A stretch of DNA of 64,000 nt from Blastopirellula retiformator (GCF_007859755.1 NZ_SJPF01000002.1:453729-517728); one strand, 5' to 3'; counted from the stretch's first letter, positions 9,087 through 17,951 are shown. Notes: generated by a model from the sequence alone, not told the origin. A program made the numbers and translations.

Positions 9087-10178
9087 ATGCGTATGCTGTT
9101 CGCCTGCACCTTCATTCTTGCCACGCTCCTACTGACGCCGGACTTGGCGGCAGCGCATCCCGAAGATGGCGCCCTGTCGCAGCCGCCGATCAATACGCCG
9201 ATGGCGCCCTTCGCCGCCGGCGGTCATGGGCATGACCTGAAGGATGGTCGTCCCGACACGCATGCTCCGGCGGGCTTGATGGGGGATCATGTCCATCATC
9301 AGGGCGAGGTGATGGTCGAGTACAAGTTCCAAAAGATGTTCATGGACGGCAATCGGTATGGCTCGCAATCGGTCAGCGATACCGAAGCGCTCGACGTGAC
9401 CGGCATTCCCTTCATGGCGACGCCGACCCGCATGGACATGAATATGCACATGCTCCACTTCATGTATGGCGCCACCGACAACGTCACGCTCTACTTCATG
9501 CCGATGTGGATGGAACTGACGATGGATCACCTGCGGCGGAATGGTTCGACCTTCACGACGTACAATAGCGGGTTCGCCGATCTTCGCTTTGGCGCCCTGA
9601 TGCTGTTGCACGAAACGGACGACTCGGACTTGATCTTCAATCTGGGCATGAGCGTGCCGACCGGCAACATTCATGGCACGACCACCGCCGCCAACCCAAT
9701 GGGCGCCGAGACGTTGATGCCTTACCCGATGCAGTTGGGTAGCGGTACGTTCAATTTTCGCCCCGGCATCACGTACAAGAAGTATTGGGAGCGGGCCAGC
9801 AGCGGCGTGCAACTGCAGACCAACCTGCCGATCGGCGAGAACTACCGCGACTACTCCGTCAGCGACGAATTTCAGCTGAACTGGTGGTTCGCCCAGCGCA
9901 TCGGTCAGCGCGGTTCGCTCAGCTTCCGAACGGAAGGGCTGTGGCGCGACAACTACGGCGGCCCTGGCGATCCGCAGCTGAACCCCAACACGATCAGCAC
10001 CGCCCGCACCGACATGCGGGGAGGCTTCTGGCTGAACCTGGGCGTCGGCGGCATCTACCAATTTTGCGATGGCAGCCGACTAAGCGTCGAACTGGTCCGC
10101 CCGGTCTATCAAGATCTGGAGGGCGTGCAGTTGGAGACTGATTTCCAGATGTTCGCCAGTTGGTCGAAGTCTTGGTAG
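9087..10178 (+). CDS. His/Met-rich outer-membrane transporter-like protein
   Basis: A 363-residue exported protein. A signal peptide (MRMLFACTFILATLLL, cleavage near AAA-HPED) is followed by a His-rich segment (residues ~20-75 with HGHD, HVHHQ) and then by alternating aromatic strands typical of a beta-barrel. Two Met-rich patches, MDMNMHMLHFMYG and MPMWMELTMDH, could bind soft metals such as copper. The barrel resembles the MetA-pathway phenol-degradation / transporter family of outer-membrane proteins. I chose the ATG at 9087 because it has an AAGGA Shine-Dalgarno sequence and a proper signal peptide. A metal role is inferred from composition only. Confidence 0.7.
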   Translation: MRMLFACTFILATLLLTPDLAAAHPEDGALSQPPINTPMAPFAAGGHGHDLKDGRPDTHAPAGLMGDHVHHQGEVMVEYKFQKMFMDGNRYGSQSVSDTEALDVTGIPFMATPTRMDMNMHMLHFMYGATDNVTLYFMPMWMELTMDHLRRNGSTFTTYNSGFADLRFGALMLLHETDDSDLIFNLGMSVPTGNIHGTTTAANPMGAETLMPYPMQLGSGTFNFRPGITYKKYWERASSGVQLQTNLPIGENYRDYSVSDEFQLNWWFAQRIGQRGSLSFRTEGLWRDNYGGPGDPQLNPNTISTARTDMRGGFWLNLGVGGIYQFCDGSRLSVELVRPVYQDLEGVQLETDFQMFASWSKSW

Positions 10179-10496
10179 GCCAACTTATCGATGGCGGTCG
10201 AAAAACGCACCTGGCGCGGGCCCGTCGCTGCGCGTAGGTGATCCGGTTCTCATGCCATTGGATGTACCCAGCCAGATCGAGTTCTCAGTTGCACCACGAC
10301 GCGTAGGTGATCGCCATGGCGACGGCGATCATGCAGAGGCGCGTTTTCATGGGCGGTTTTTCGTCGGGACTTGGAATCGGAATTCTCGAACCCTTATGAT
10401 GAAGTAAACCGAGTCGGCGATGCAAGTAATTTGCATTAGAAATGCGTTGGCGGCGACATCGCTGCAAGAGCGGCAGGCACGGCCTGCCCTACGATT
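10179..10496. other. Intergenic region with a REP palindrome
   Basis: No convincing gene is present. A 21-codon minus-strand frame (10285-10350) looks like a signal peptide but has no ribosome-binding site. A GGCAGGCACGGCCTGCC palindrome lies at 10471-10494, next to the end of the RFAP synthase gene; related copies are at 17888-17909 and 18631-18693. Confidence 0.5.
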
Positions 10497-11495
10497 TTAG
10501 CCCGACGTCACGCCAAAGTTTTCTGCGGCGGTGGACCACTCGCAATCGGCGTCGGCGATCAGCTGGGCGCCTTGGTTGTCGGCGGCGGTGATTTCCATCT
10601 CAAGCGCTTCGTCGGCCAGCGTTTCGCTTAGATAGTCGCGGGCCGCGGCGGCTTGTTCTTTGCTCTTGCAGAGGGCGAAGATCGTCGGGCCCCACGAGCT
10701 TTGCCCGACGCCGCGCACGCCAAAGTGTTGCAGGGCGTCGACGGTCCGTTTGCTCAGCTGATTCAAGTAAGCGCCCCCCTGCACTTGCACAAAGCAGTTG
10801 CCCGCCAGTTCGCCATAGCGGAACAGACCGTCCGCAAACCGATCAAAGTCGGCGTCCTGCAAAGCGGGCGTCAGCTCTTCGTACAAGAACCGCTTCAGCT
10901 GGGCGGTCACTTCCAGCGGCACCGGCGGCAACTTGCGAAAGGCCGATACTTCGGCCGGGCCCGAGATGCCGCTGCGTTTGCTTTGGAAGACCAGCAGGAA
11001 GGTCCAGCCGGCGGGAAACTCCATCCGCGCTTCCAGCGGCGACAGTTGACCGGGCGTTTCCATCCCCCGCTCGGCGATGAAACCGCCTTGATCAAAACCG
11101 TAACAACCAACCGCTGATCGGGCGCCCCGGCCAACCGACGCGGCGAGCCCTGCGATCGAGTCGGCCTGAATCTGGCTGGCGCAATTGAGCAGCGTGGCGA
11201 CCCCCAGTCCCAGTTGCGTGCCCAGACCGAGCCCAACATGTTGCCGCGGGGTTTGGATGGCGCGGATCGAAACGGGCGGCAAATCTTGGCGATGGTACTG
11301 ACTCCACCGCTGGGCGAATTCCCGAATGCGGCCCGCCGTAGGTCCGGCCGCGGAAAATTGTTCGGCCGGATCAAGCGTCAGACGCAGCGCCGGCCGCTGA
11401 ATCATCACCCCGCAACCGCCATACTTGGGCGCCGACCGATTGCCGAACGACAACAGTCCAAAATGGAGACGACTTGGCGTGACGATCTCAAGCAA
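10497..11495 (-). CDS. Beta-ribofuranosylaminobenzene 5'-phosphate synthase-like (GHMP family)
   Basis: RFAP synthase joins p-aminobenzoate (pABA) to PRPP with loss of CO2, the committed step of tetrahydromethanopterin synthesis. The 332-residue protein has the family start EIVTPSRLHFGLLSFG, the GHMP glycine loop HVGLGLGTQLGLGVA, and the C-terminal GVGQSSWGPTIFAL block. Upstream on the same strand lie DUF447, pabA, pabB and a dihydropteroate-synthase-like gene, which supports an H4MPT role: PabA/PabB would make the pABA used here. It is separated from the DUF447 gene by a 266-bp palindrome-rich gap and may have its own promoter. Confidence 0.88.
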   Translation of the reverse strand: MLEIVTPSRLHFGLLSFGNRSAPKYGGCGVMIQRPALRLTLDPAEQFSAAGPTAGRIREFAQRWSQYHRQDLPPVSIRAIQTPRQHVGLGLGTQLGLGVATLLNCASQIQADSIAGLAASVGRGARSAVGCYGFDQGGFIAERGMETPGQLSPLEARMEFPAGWTFLLVFQSKRSGISGPAEVSAFRKLPPVPLEVTAQLKRFLYEELTPALQDADFDRFADGLFRYGELAGNCFVQVQGGAYLNQLSKRTVDALQHFGVRGVGQSSWGPTIFALCKSKEQAAAARDYLSETLADEALEMEITAADNQGAQLIADADCEWSTAAENFGVTSG

Positions 11496-11614
11496 CGTCG
11501 GTTACCAGGCAGGTTTTGCAGGCAGGGGAAACTACCCGTAGTGTAACGTTTCCCCCTACAAAGGAGAAACGGGCTAGACAAGGAAAAAGGGAGTCGGATA
11601 ACTCCGTTACGTGT

Positions 11615-11745
11615 GCCACTGCTGGCTTGTCCAGCAGTGAGAACCTGCCAACCGTTCCGAATGGCCCATTTGCCCGTTCACCGACTGGATGATTCCATGT
11701 CTTAAAACATGGAAACCGGGCACTGCTGGACAAGCCAGCAGTGGC
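11615..11745. repeat. Paired CACTGCTGG palindromes with central hairpin
   Basis: Two 25-bp palindromes of the form CACTGCTGG-N5-CCAGCAGTG lie in inverted orientation at 11615-11639 and 11721-11745. Between them is a TTCCATGT/ACATGGAA hairpin at 11693-11714. The arrangement could form a cruciform. Further copies of the palindrome occur at 24633-24655 and 27556-27582, so this is a dispersed REP-like family. Confidence 0.75.
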
Positions 11746-11761
11746 GCCCATGGGAGCAAGT

Positions 11762-12343
11762 TCAACTTCCTCTTTTTGTCGCGACGAAGTCGCAGATTTG
11801 TGCGAACGCTTCTCGTTCAGGATCTCCGCCGGTCTTTTCGATCAGGGGGCGTAGTCGCTCTAGGTCTTGCTCAATGCCGTCGAGTGGCAAAAAGTCGACC
11901 CGAGTCGCCAAGATCGCCCCTTCGACCACCGCGTGCAGCGCGCGATTCAAGCCGAAGAAATCTCGCAGGCGTCCTTGCGCCGCGACCATGCACTCGATCG
12001 TCGCGCGGTCTTGCGCATCGTCCAGCTGCACCACCTGCAGCGCGTACCAACGACAGGTGTTCTGCAAAATGACGCCGCCTGTCTGTGGGCAGCGGGTCAG
12101 CGGTCCGATTAGCTCTTCGGTCGCTGCGCCAATCGCCGCCGCGGCTAGCAGCCGCACATCGTCGGTCACATGCACTACCACCGGCGAACCTTGCTTCAAG
12201 TTCTGATAGGTCTGCGACGTCTTGAAGGGGCGCAGCGTGAACTGCGTCAACTGACGATCAACCAGCGGGCCCATCGGCGCCACGTTGACCGTGCCGTCGG
12301 GGCGAATCGTCGTGACCAGGCTTTCCAGCACCATCGGCGGCAT
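11762..12343 (-). CDS. DUF447 family protein (H4MPT/C1-associated)
   Basis: The 193-residue protein matches the DUF447 family, which has a split-barrel flavin-reductase-like fold, from MVLESLVTTIRPDGTVNVAPMGP to the end. Members are known mainly from methanogens and from bacteria with H4MPT-linked one-carbon metabolism, and are genetically linked to that pathway. The exact reaction is not settled. The ATG at 12343 lies 9 bases beyond the pabA stop codon (an internal ATG at 12334 is an alternative), indicating an operon with pabA and pabB. Confidence 0.85.
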   Translation of the reverse strand: MPPMVLESLVTTIRPDGTVNVAPMGPLVDRQLTQFTLRPFKTSQTYQNLKQGSPVVVHVTDDVRLLAAAAIGAATEELIGPLTRCPQTGGVILQNTCRWYALQVVQLDDAQDRATIECMVAAQGRLRDFFGLNRALHAVVEGAILATRVDFLPLDGIEQDLERLRPLIEKTGGDPEREAFAQICDFVATKRGS

Positions 12344-12352
12344 CGATCTCGC

Positions 12353-13012
12353 TTAGTAATAGAAAGGGACGTCTTGCGGAGCAAAGTCAGGCGGCACGCT
12401 CGGCGGCGCGTCGCTGGCGATCTCGCTGTGCATGTGCGCTTCGATCCCGACGCCGCGCAAAAAGTTGCCGATCATCGCGAAACCTTGCTCGGTCAAGATC
12501 GACTCAGGATGAAACTGCACGCCGTAGACCGGCCGCGTCACATGCCGGACCGCCATGATCTGCCGATCTTCGGCCGCGGCGATCGTCCGCAAACAGGTTG
12601 GCAGCGACTTTAGTTCGACGGTCAGCGAATGGTAGCGGCCGACGCGAATCGAATCGGGCATGCCTGCGAACAGCGGATCGTGATCATGCCGCACGACCGA
12701 CGACCGGCCATGCATCGGCTCCGCCGCGCGAATCACCTTTCCGCCGAGCGCCTGCGCGATGGTTTGATGGCCGAGACAGACTCCCAGCATGGGCGTCGTG
12801 TCAACGAACGTGCGAACCACGTCGAGCGACACGCCCGCTTCATCCGGCGTGCATGGCCCTGGCGACAGGACGATCGCGCTCGGCTGCAACCGTTCGATTT
12901 CTTCCAGCGTGATCACATCGTTGCGCACGACATGCGTCTCCTGGCTCCAGAGGCGGAAGTACCGCGCCAGGTTGTTGACGAAGCTATCGTAGTTGTCGAT
13001 GACCAGGATCAT
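12353..13012 (-). CDS. pabA: Aminodeoxychorismate synthase, glutamine amidotransferase subunit
   Basis: A class I glutamine amidotransferase of 219 residues that supplies ammonia to PabB. The nucleophile is C79 in GVCLGHQ, and the His-Glu pair sits in YGVQFHPESILTEQG. Such subunits can serve anthranilate or aminodeoxychorismate synthase; the partner overlapping by 4 bases (pabB) carries the PabB-type PIKGT motif, which argues for pABA formation. A proline-rich C-terminal tail of about 30 residues extends beyond the usual end of the domain. Confidence 0.93.
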   Translation of the reverse strand: MILVIDNYDSFVNNLARYFRLWSQETHVVRNDVITLEEIERLQPSAIVLSPGPCTPDEAGVSLDVVRTFVDTTPMLGVCLGHQTIAQALGGKVIRAAEPMHGRSSVVRHDHDPLFAGMPDSIRVGRYHSLTVELKSLPTCLRTIAAAEDRQIMAVRHVTRPVYGVQFHPESILTEQGFAMIGNFLRGVGIEAHMHSEIASDAPPSVPPDFAPQDVPFYY

Positions 13013-14424
13013 GAAATTGCGGCGATCGCCTGCAGGATGCCGCCTGCCTTATGCCAGGTTTCTTCGTATTCGCGCCGCGGCTCGCTTTGCACCACCAAGC
13101 CTCCTCCCACCGGAAACTGCCACCATCCAGCAGCCGCCGTCACGGTGCGGATCAGGATGTTCAGGTCAACCGTACCGTCCAACCCAATGTAGCCCAGCGA
13201 ACCGCAATACGGGCCGCGGACCGTCGGTTCGAGTTCGGCGATGATCTGCATCGCCCGGATTTTGGGAGCGCCGGTGATCGAACCGCCGGGGAATGCAGCC
13301 GGCAGCAGATCGAGCGGGCAGGCGTCGTCGCGCAGCCGGGCTACAATCGTTGAGACTAGGTGCTGCACCGTGGCATATTGCTCGAGCACGCACAGTTCGG
13401 TGACCGAAACGCTTTCGTCGGCGCAGACTCGCGACAGGTCGTTCCGCATCAGATCGACGATCATGATATTTTCGGCCCGATCCTTCTCGCTCGCCAGCAA
13501 ATCGCCCCCGGCATACATATCCCACTCAGGCCGACCGCTGCGGAGCCGCGTTCCTTTGATCGGCCGGGTTTCGACCTGACGTCCTTTCACCTGGACAAAT
13601 CGCTCCGGCGAGGCGCTCAGCAGCGTGGCGTCGTCCATGTCAAAGTAAGCCGCAAACGGCGCCGCGTTGCAGGTTCGTAAGCTGCGATACAAAGTCGCCG
13701 GTTCGCTGGTCGCCGGATGCAAGAGACGCTGCGAAAGGTTGACCTGAAAGATGTCGCCAGCCCGTACGTACTCGACTGACCGCTCGACCGCGGCCAAGTA
13801 AGCTGTTTCCGAAAAGCTGCTGGTAACGCCAGCATGCGGCGTGGAGAACTGCGGCGTCAGGCGCTCGACGGAGAGCGGCTGACGCTGCGACGGCGGTTTC
13901 GCTTCTTCCGGCGAGACGCCGACCTGCAGCCACCGCAAGAATTGATCGGCTCGCTGCTGGGCCCGCTCTATGCGCTTATTCTTGTTCGTCTCGGGGAAAC
14001 CTTGGGAGATCAACCAGGCGTCGCCGCTGGCATGATCGACGCCAATCACCACGTCATAAAACCCGATCGCCAACTGCGGCACGTTGAACTCATCCTGCTT
14101 GGCCGCTTCCACCCCTTCCAGCGCGGCGCCAAACTCATAACCAAACAGGCCGGCCGCCCCACCTTGAAACGGCGGCAGGCCGCTGATCGTCGGCGTCTGA
14201 AATTGCGCCAGCAGTTCGGCGATTCGCGCTAGACAATCGCGATCGCCAGGCTGGGCCACGATCCACCGCCAAGGATCGGCCGTTAGAAAGCTATACCGAC
14301 CGAGCCGAACATGCTGCAGCGCGCTGTCGAGGAACAAGCAGCGGGGCGCTTCGCGCAGTTTCTCCCACGCGGCGACGATATCAAAGTTGGCCAGCGGCAC
14401 GATGACCGGTGCGGGGTCGTTCAC
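13009..14424 (-). CDS. pabB: Aminodeoxychorismate synthase component I
   Basis: This 471-residue chorismate-binding enzyme makes 4-amino-4-deoxychorismate from chorismate and ammonia. The lysine of PIKGT (K290) is diagnostic of PabB, whereas anthranilate synthase TrpE has PIAGT. Other family blocks are present: FQVNLSQRL, LSASPERFVQV, SEKDRAENIMIVDLMRNDL and AFPGGSITGAPKIRAM. The stop and start codons overlap pabA by 4 bases and the upstream dihydropteroate-synthase-like gene by 4 bases, so the three are translationally coupled. The context suggests that its pABA feeds H4MPT as well as, or instead of, folate. Confidence 0.93.
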   Translation of the reverse strand: MNDPAPVIVPLANFDIVAAWEKLREAPRCLFLDSALQHVRLGRYSFLTADPWRWIVAQPGDRDCLARIAELLAQFQTPTISGLPPFQGGAAGLFGYEFGAALEGVEAAKQDEFNVPQLAIGFYDVVIGVDHASGDAWLISQGFPETNKNKRIERAQQRADQFLRWLQVGVSPEEAKPPSQRQPLSVERLTPQFSTPHAGVTSSFSETAYLAAVERSVEYVRAGDIFQVNLSQRLLHPATSEPATLYRSLRTCNAAPFAAYFDMDDATLLSASPERFVQVKGRQVETRPIKGTRLRSGRPEWDMYAGGDLLASEKDRAENIMIVDLMRNDLSRVCADESVSVTELCVLEQYATVQHLVSTIVARLRDDACPLDLLPAAFPGGSITGAPKIRAMQIIAELEPTVRGPYCGSLGYIGLDGTVDLNILIRTVTAAAGWWQFPVGGGLVVQSEPRREYEETWHKAGGILQAIAAIS

Positions 14425-15824
14425 GACTCGTTCTCCCGCGATTTAGTCTTGCCCCGCTTCAGGCGATGCAGCTTTTCGGCCTGCGTTAGATAACCCCAGT
14501 CGAGCGATTCGTCCTGGCGATACTGCTTGCTTAGCTGATTGGCGGTCAGCGCCTTGCAAAGCTCAAAGCCAAGATAGAAGGCGTGCGACGGGTCGACGTT
14601 GGTGGGCGCCGTTTCCATCAGTTGGCTGAACAGCTCGAACGGATCGCTGGAAGTGAGATGCAATTGGCGACTGACCAAATGCAATGTTTCTCCGTCGGCG
14701 AACAGCCGATAGTTATTGTCGCGGATGGTCGCCGCCAGCCGCTCTAGGTCTTCGCTTTTCTCGTAGACGACGCGGTCATCACGCAGCGTGACCAGCTTCG
14801 GCTCGATCCGCTTCGGCAACACTTTTTGCTCGACCGCGTAGTGCATCAGCCGCCGGGCCAGGTCGCACTCTTTCACGCTGGTGCGGGCCCAGTTGATCAC
14901 CTGCGTCGTCAAGACGCCCCGCACGCCCAGTTCCTGACAAAACCCAAGCAGCAGCGTGTTGACCCCGGCCGAGTCGACGTCGGTCAGTTCGGTCAGGTTG
15001 CCGATCCCCATGAAAAGCTCGGCCTGGGAATATCGCCGCCGCACTTCGACATACCGGGCCAAACTCTCGGCAAACCCAAACGCGATCGGCTCGAGGATCG
15101 GATCGATACGATAGCGAACGCCGTCCTGCTCGAGCCGCGCGATGGTCGCATCGAGGCCGGCCAGCGTTTTTGGATCGTCGGGAATGACGATCACTTCGCA
15201 ATTCCACTCGGCGGCACGGGCGACATTGCTGGAATTGACCGACAGGACCAGCTCGGCGCCTGCTATTACCGCGGCGGCGATTTCGACCGGGTTGAGACTG
15301 TCGATGGACACCCGCAGGCCGACGTCACGCAGCGCCGCGACGGCATCGGCGACTCCTTCCCACGTGGCGCCAGGGTCGCAGCCAACGTCGATCAGGTCAG
15401 CGCCATCCTGGGCAAGTCGCAAGCCTTCGGCCTGTAGATCGGCGAGCGAGAAGCTGGCGGCGTGGTTGATCTCGGCGACGATCTGGATGTCGTAGCCGCC
15501 GTAGTCATCGCCCCGGGCGTTTTCGCCAAAATGGGTCGGCAGCAGCCGCAAGTCTTTCGGCCCGCGCTCGACCGGTACGCCCGCCTTGGCGGCGATCACG
15601 GCGAGATCTCCCAAGCAATAACCGGTCACCATCACCTGCGTCGTGCCCGGCGGAACCTCCAACCGCGCCGCGACCCAATCGGCCGTCATCAGGGCGGCGA
15701 CGGTGATGTTCATCGTCTGGATGGTGTAGCCGAAGCCGATTCGCGGGGCGAGATCGCCCAGAATCGCGCGCAGCGCCGGTTCGGCTAACCGTCCGGTGAC
15801 GAAATGAAATTGCGGCGACGACAT
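14421..15824 (-). CDS. Dihydropteroate synthase-like protein (TIGR00284 type)
   Basis: A 467-residue protein with an N-terminal ~140-residue extension (FHFVTGRLAEPALRAIL...), then a pterin-binding TIM-barrel core including GADLIDVGCDPGATWEGV and VSIDSLNPVEIAAAVIAGAEL, and a C-terminal ~100-residue tail. This matches the archaeal/planctomycete dihydropteroate-synthase-related family rather than FolP. Its likely role is joining the pterin to the arylamine ribose intermediate in H4MPT synthesis; this is inferred from family and context. The ATG at 15824 lies 5 bases after the SDR stop codon, and a long upstream extension through the SDR gene is a shadow. Confidence 0.88.
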   Translation of the reverse strand: MSSPQFHFVTGRLAEPALRAILGDLAPRIGFGYTIQTMNITVAALMTADWVAARLEVPPGTTQVMVTGYCLGDLAVIAAKAGVPVERGPKDLRLLPTHFGENARGDDYGGYDIQIVAEINHAASFSLADLQAEGLRLAQDGADLIDVGCDPGATWEGVADAVAALRDVGLRVSIDSLNPVEIAAAVIAGAELVLSVNSSNVARAAEWNCEVIVIPDDPKTLAGLDATIARLEQDGVRYRIDPILEPIAFGFAESLARYVEVRRRYSQAELFMGIGNLTELTDVDSAGVNTLLLGFCQELGVRGVLTTQVINWARTSVKECDLARRLMHYAVEQKVLPKRIEPKLVTLRDDRVVYEKSEDLERLAATIRDNNYRLFADGETLHLVSRQLHLTSSDPFELFSQLMETAPTNVDPSHAFYLGFELCKALTANQLSKQYRQDESLDWGYLTQAEKLHRLKRGKTKSRENES

Positions 15825-15829
15825 TTTCG

Positions 15830-16615
15830 CTATTCGTCCCGCTCGGGAAGGTGCGAGTGATCCAAGCCGCCGTTGACCGGCAGCACGTGCCCCGTGATGA
15901 ACCCGCTGTTTGGCGAAACGAGAAACTCGATCGCCGCGGCGATGTCCTCGGGAGTGCCCCACCGCCGCAGCAGCGCCTCTGCGGTAGCGCGGCGGCTCCA
16001 AAGATCGCTCGCCGTTTCGCCCCAAGATGTCTTGATCCAACCGGGCGCGACCACGTTGACCCGCACCTGCGGCGCCAGTGACCGGGCCAGGCTGCGGCTG
16101 AAGGCGGTGATCGCCGATTTTATCGTGGCGAACATCTCGCCGCTGTCCCCTTCCATGCCGCACTCCGACTGATCCCAGCCGATGTTGACGATCGCGGCGC
16201 CTTCCCGCTTTTCCGCGATCCAGCGGCGACCGACTTCTCGGGAGAGATGAATCGTCGATTCGACGTCGACCTGCCACAACAGTTGCAGCTTTTCGGCAAA
16301 CGAGAGTTCTTTGCTGGCGCCGGTCAGGACGTCGACGCCCGCATTGTTGACCCAATAGTCAACACCGCCCCAAACGTTCCAGGCCGAATCGATAAATTTT
16401 GACCGGGCCTCGGCGTCGGCAAAGTTGCACAAAACCGTGGCGGCTTTCCCCCCCAAGCGGGAAATCTCGGCGCAGGTTTCCTCGGCGCCGGCGCGGTTTT
16501 TGGCCGCGTGAACGACGATGCTGGCCCCGCGGGCCGCCAATCGCATCGCTGCGGCCCGGCCGATTCCGCTGGAAGAACCGGTTACGACGGCGATTTTGTG
16601 GGTCAAATCAGGCAT
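15830..16615 (-). CDS. SDR-family protein with altered catalytic residues
   Basis: A 261-residue Rossmann protein of the short-chain dehydrogenase/reductase family. The cofactor loop TGSSSGIG (12-19) and the NNAG motif (90-93) are intact. The catalytic YxxxK reads FATIK, so Tyr is replaced by F162 while K166 remains; the usual Ser after the IVNI strand is W147. It is the first gene of the unit leading to the pterin and pABA genes, with a 5-base gap to the next. The position suggests a pterin-linked step, perhaps reduction of a dihydropterin, but the lost Tyr and Ser argue against classical SDR chemistry. Confidence 0.8.
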   Translation of the reverse strand: MPDLTHKIAVVTGSSSGIGRAAAMRLAARGASIVVHAAKNRAGAEETCAEISRLGGKAATVLCNFADAEARSKFIDSAWNVWGGVDYWVNNAGVDVLTGASKELSFAEKLQLLWQVDVESTIHLSREVGRRWIAEKREGAAIVNIGWDQSECGMEGDSGEMFATIKSAITAFSRSLARSLAPQVRVNVVAPGWIKTSWGETASDLWSRRATAEALLRRWGTPEDIAAAIEFLVSPNSGFITGHVLPVNGGLDHSHLPERDE

Positions 16616-16754
16616 AGCGGGATCAGGGAGCTTTCCAAGTCGCTGGGGGGCGCCAACTGCGAGGTCGGCTGTATAGTATGTTTGCAATTGAGCTTCGCTC
16701 GCCCCTTTTCATTTTGATACGACGCCGCTCCCTCGACAACCAGCACTAGACGCG

Positions 16755-17891
16755 ATGCCGAACTCCCCTCCACCCTTTCAGCGCCTCAGCAAGACCTGCT
16801 TCGCGTTTCGCGGCTACAACTTTGAGAACCTTGGCAGCACGCCGCAGCTGCTCGCCCATCCGGCCTACGGCCCGATCATGCGCCGCCGGCTAGTTCAGTG
16901 CAGCGAGATCGCCAGCGAGCATGTGGGGCGGAAGATCGACCTGATTCGCCGGGTCGAAGCCCGCGAAGAGTTAGGCCTGAACGCTTACGCCGACGCCATC
17001 GCCCTGATCATCGGGGCGGAACTGGCGCAGCTCGATATCTTGCGCGAGCTGTTTCATGTCGAGATCGAAAAGTCGCAATACTTTTTGGGATATAGCCTGG
17101 GCGAAATCGTCGCGCTGTGCGCTTCCGGCGCGCTGACCGTCGAAGATGCCGTCGGCATTACAACCGCCATGGCCGATGATACGGCCAGTCTGGCGCAAGG
17201 CTGTCAGTTGGCGGTCGTCTTTTGCCGCAAACAAGCGCTGCCGCTGAAGCTGGTTCAGCAGTGCTGTATTGAGACGAACCAGGAAGGGGACGAACTGGTC
17301 GGGGTGTCGGCGGTGCTGTCCCCCAACTCGGTGCTGCTGATCGGCGAAGGGACGGCGCTGGAGCGCTGCCGCGAGAAACTGGCCGATCAACTCCCCTGCC
17401 GCGTCTTTTTCAAAGTGAATGAACACCGCTGGCCGCCGATGCACACGCCGCTCGTCTGGCGGCAAAGCATCAACACCCGGGCAGCCCTCTTCATGGCCAA
17501 AATGCAAAGCGGCCTGGTCGCGCCCAAACCGCCGGTCTTGTCGATGGTGACCGGCAAGCTGAGCTACGACGAAACGAACCTGCGCGACACGATCTACCGC
17601 TGGGTCGACCAGCCGCAGCTGCTGTGGGCGGTCGTTTACGAAACCTTGCGCAGCGGGACCGAAACGATCATCCACATCGGCCCCGGACCGAACATCATCC
17701 CCGCGACATACCACCGCCTGTCCGACAACGTGCAACTGCAAACCAAGGGAAGCTTGGGTTCGCGGACGCTCTCAACCTTTGTGAATCGGCCGTGGCTGAA
17801 AAATCTGCTACCGGAACGGGCCGCCCTGTTGCGAGCGCCGATGATCAAGCATGTAATGATCGAAGAGTGGCTGCTGGCGCAAGAATTGTAG
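16755..17891 (+). CDS. FabD-like acyltransferase domain protein
   Basis: A 378-residue protein with the malonyl-CoA:ACP acyltransferase fold. The nucleophile elbow GYSLGE (S114) replaces the usual GHSLGE, and a downstream His in PPMHTPLVW could be the catalytic partner. The C-terminus contains IIHIGPGPNIIPATYHRL, typical of AT domains. The family arginine that holds the malonyl carboxylate is not evident, so another acyl group is possible. It is divergent from the H4MPT cluster across 139 bases and not beside fab or PKS genes. It may be a planctomycete-specific acyltransferase of unknown substrate. Confidence 0.7.
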   Translation: MPNSPPPFQRLSKTCFAFRGYNFENLGSTPQLLAHPAYGPIMRRRLVQCSEIASEHVGRKIDLIRRVEAREELGLNAYADAIALIIGAELAQLDILRELFHVEIEKSQYFLGYSLGEIVALCASGALTVEDAVGITTAMADDTASLAQGCQLAVVFCRKQALPLKLVQQCCIETNQEGDELVGVSAVLSPNSVLLIGEGTALERCREKLADQLPCRVFFKVNEHRWPPMHTPLVWRQSINTRAALFMAKMQSGLVAPKPPVLSMVTGKLSYDETNLRDTIYRWVDQPQLLWAVVYETLRSGTETIIHIGPGPNIIPATYHRLSDNVQLQTKGSLGSRTLSTFVNRPWLKNLLPERAALLRAPMIKHVMIEEWLLAQEL

Positions 17892-17909
17892 GGCAGGCCG
17901 TGCCTGCCG
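17888..17909 (+). repeat. REP-like palindrome GGCAGGCCGTGCCTGCC
   Basis: This 22-bp palindrome overlaps the stop codon of the FabD-like gene. It is one copy of the same family seen at 10471-10494 and as an inverted pair at 18631-18693. Confidence 0.7.
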
Positions 17910-17951
17910 AATGCAAACGGCCGCAAGCAGAGTGCCGCTGCGGCTCGGGCT

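Noticed and set aside
10285-10350. A 21-codon signal-peptide-like frame
   Set aside because: No ribosome-binding site and no mature part; probably chance or a remnant.
13009-14424. TrpE identity for the chorismate-binding enzyme
   Set aside because: The PIKGT motif is PabB-type, and pABA fits the H4MPT context.
14421-16355. An extended frame of the DHPS-like gene running into the SDR
   Set aside because: The extra ~177 residues are Arg/Gly-rich and overlap the SDR coding frame; the ATG at 15824 gives the family N-terminus.
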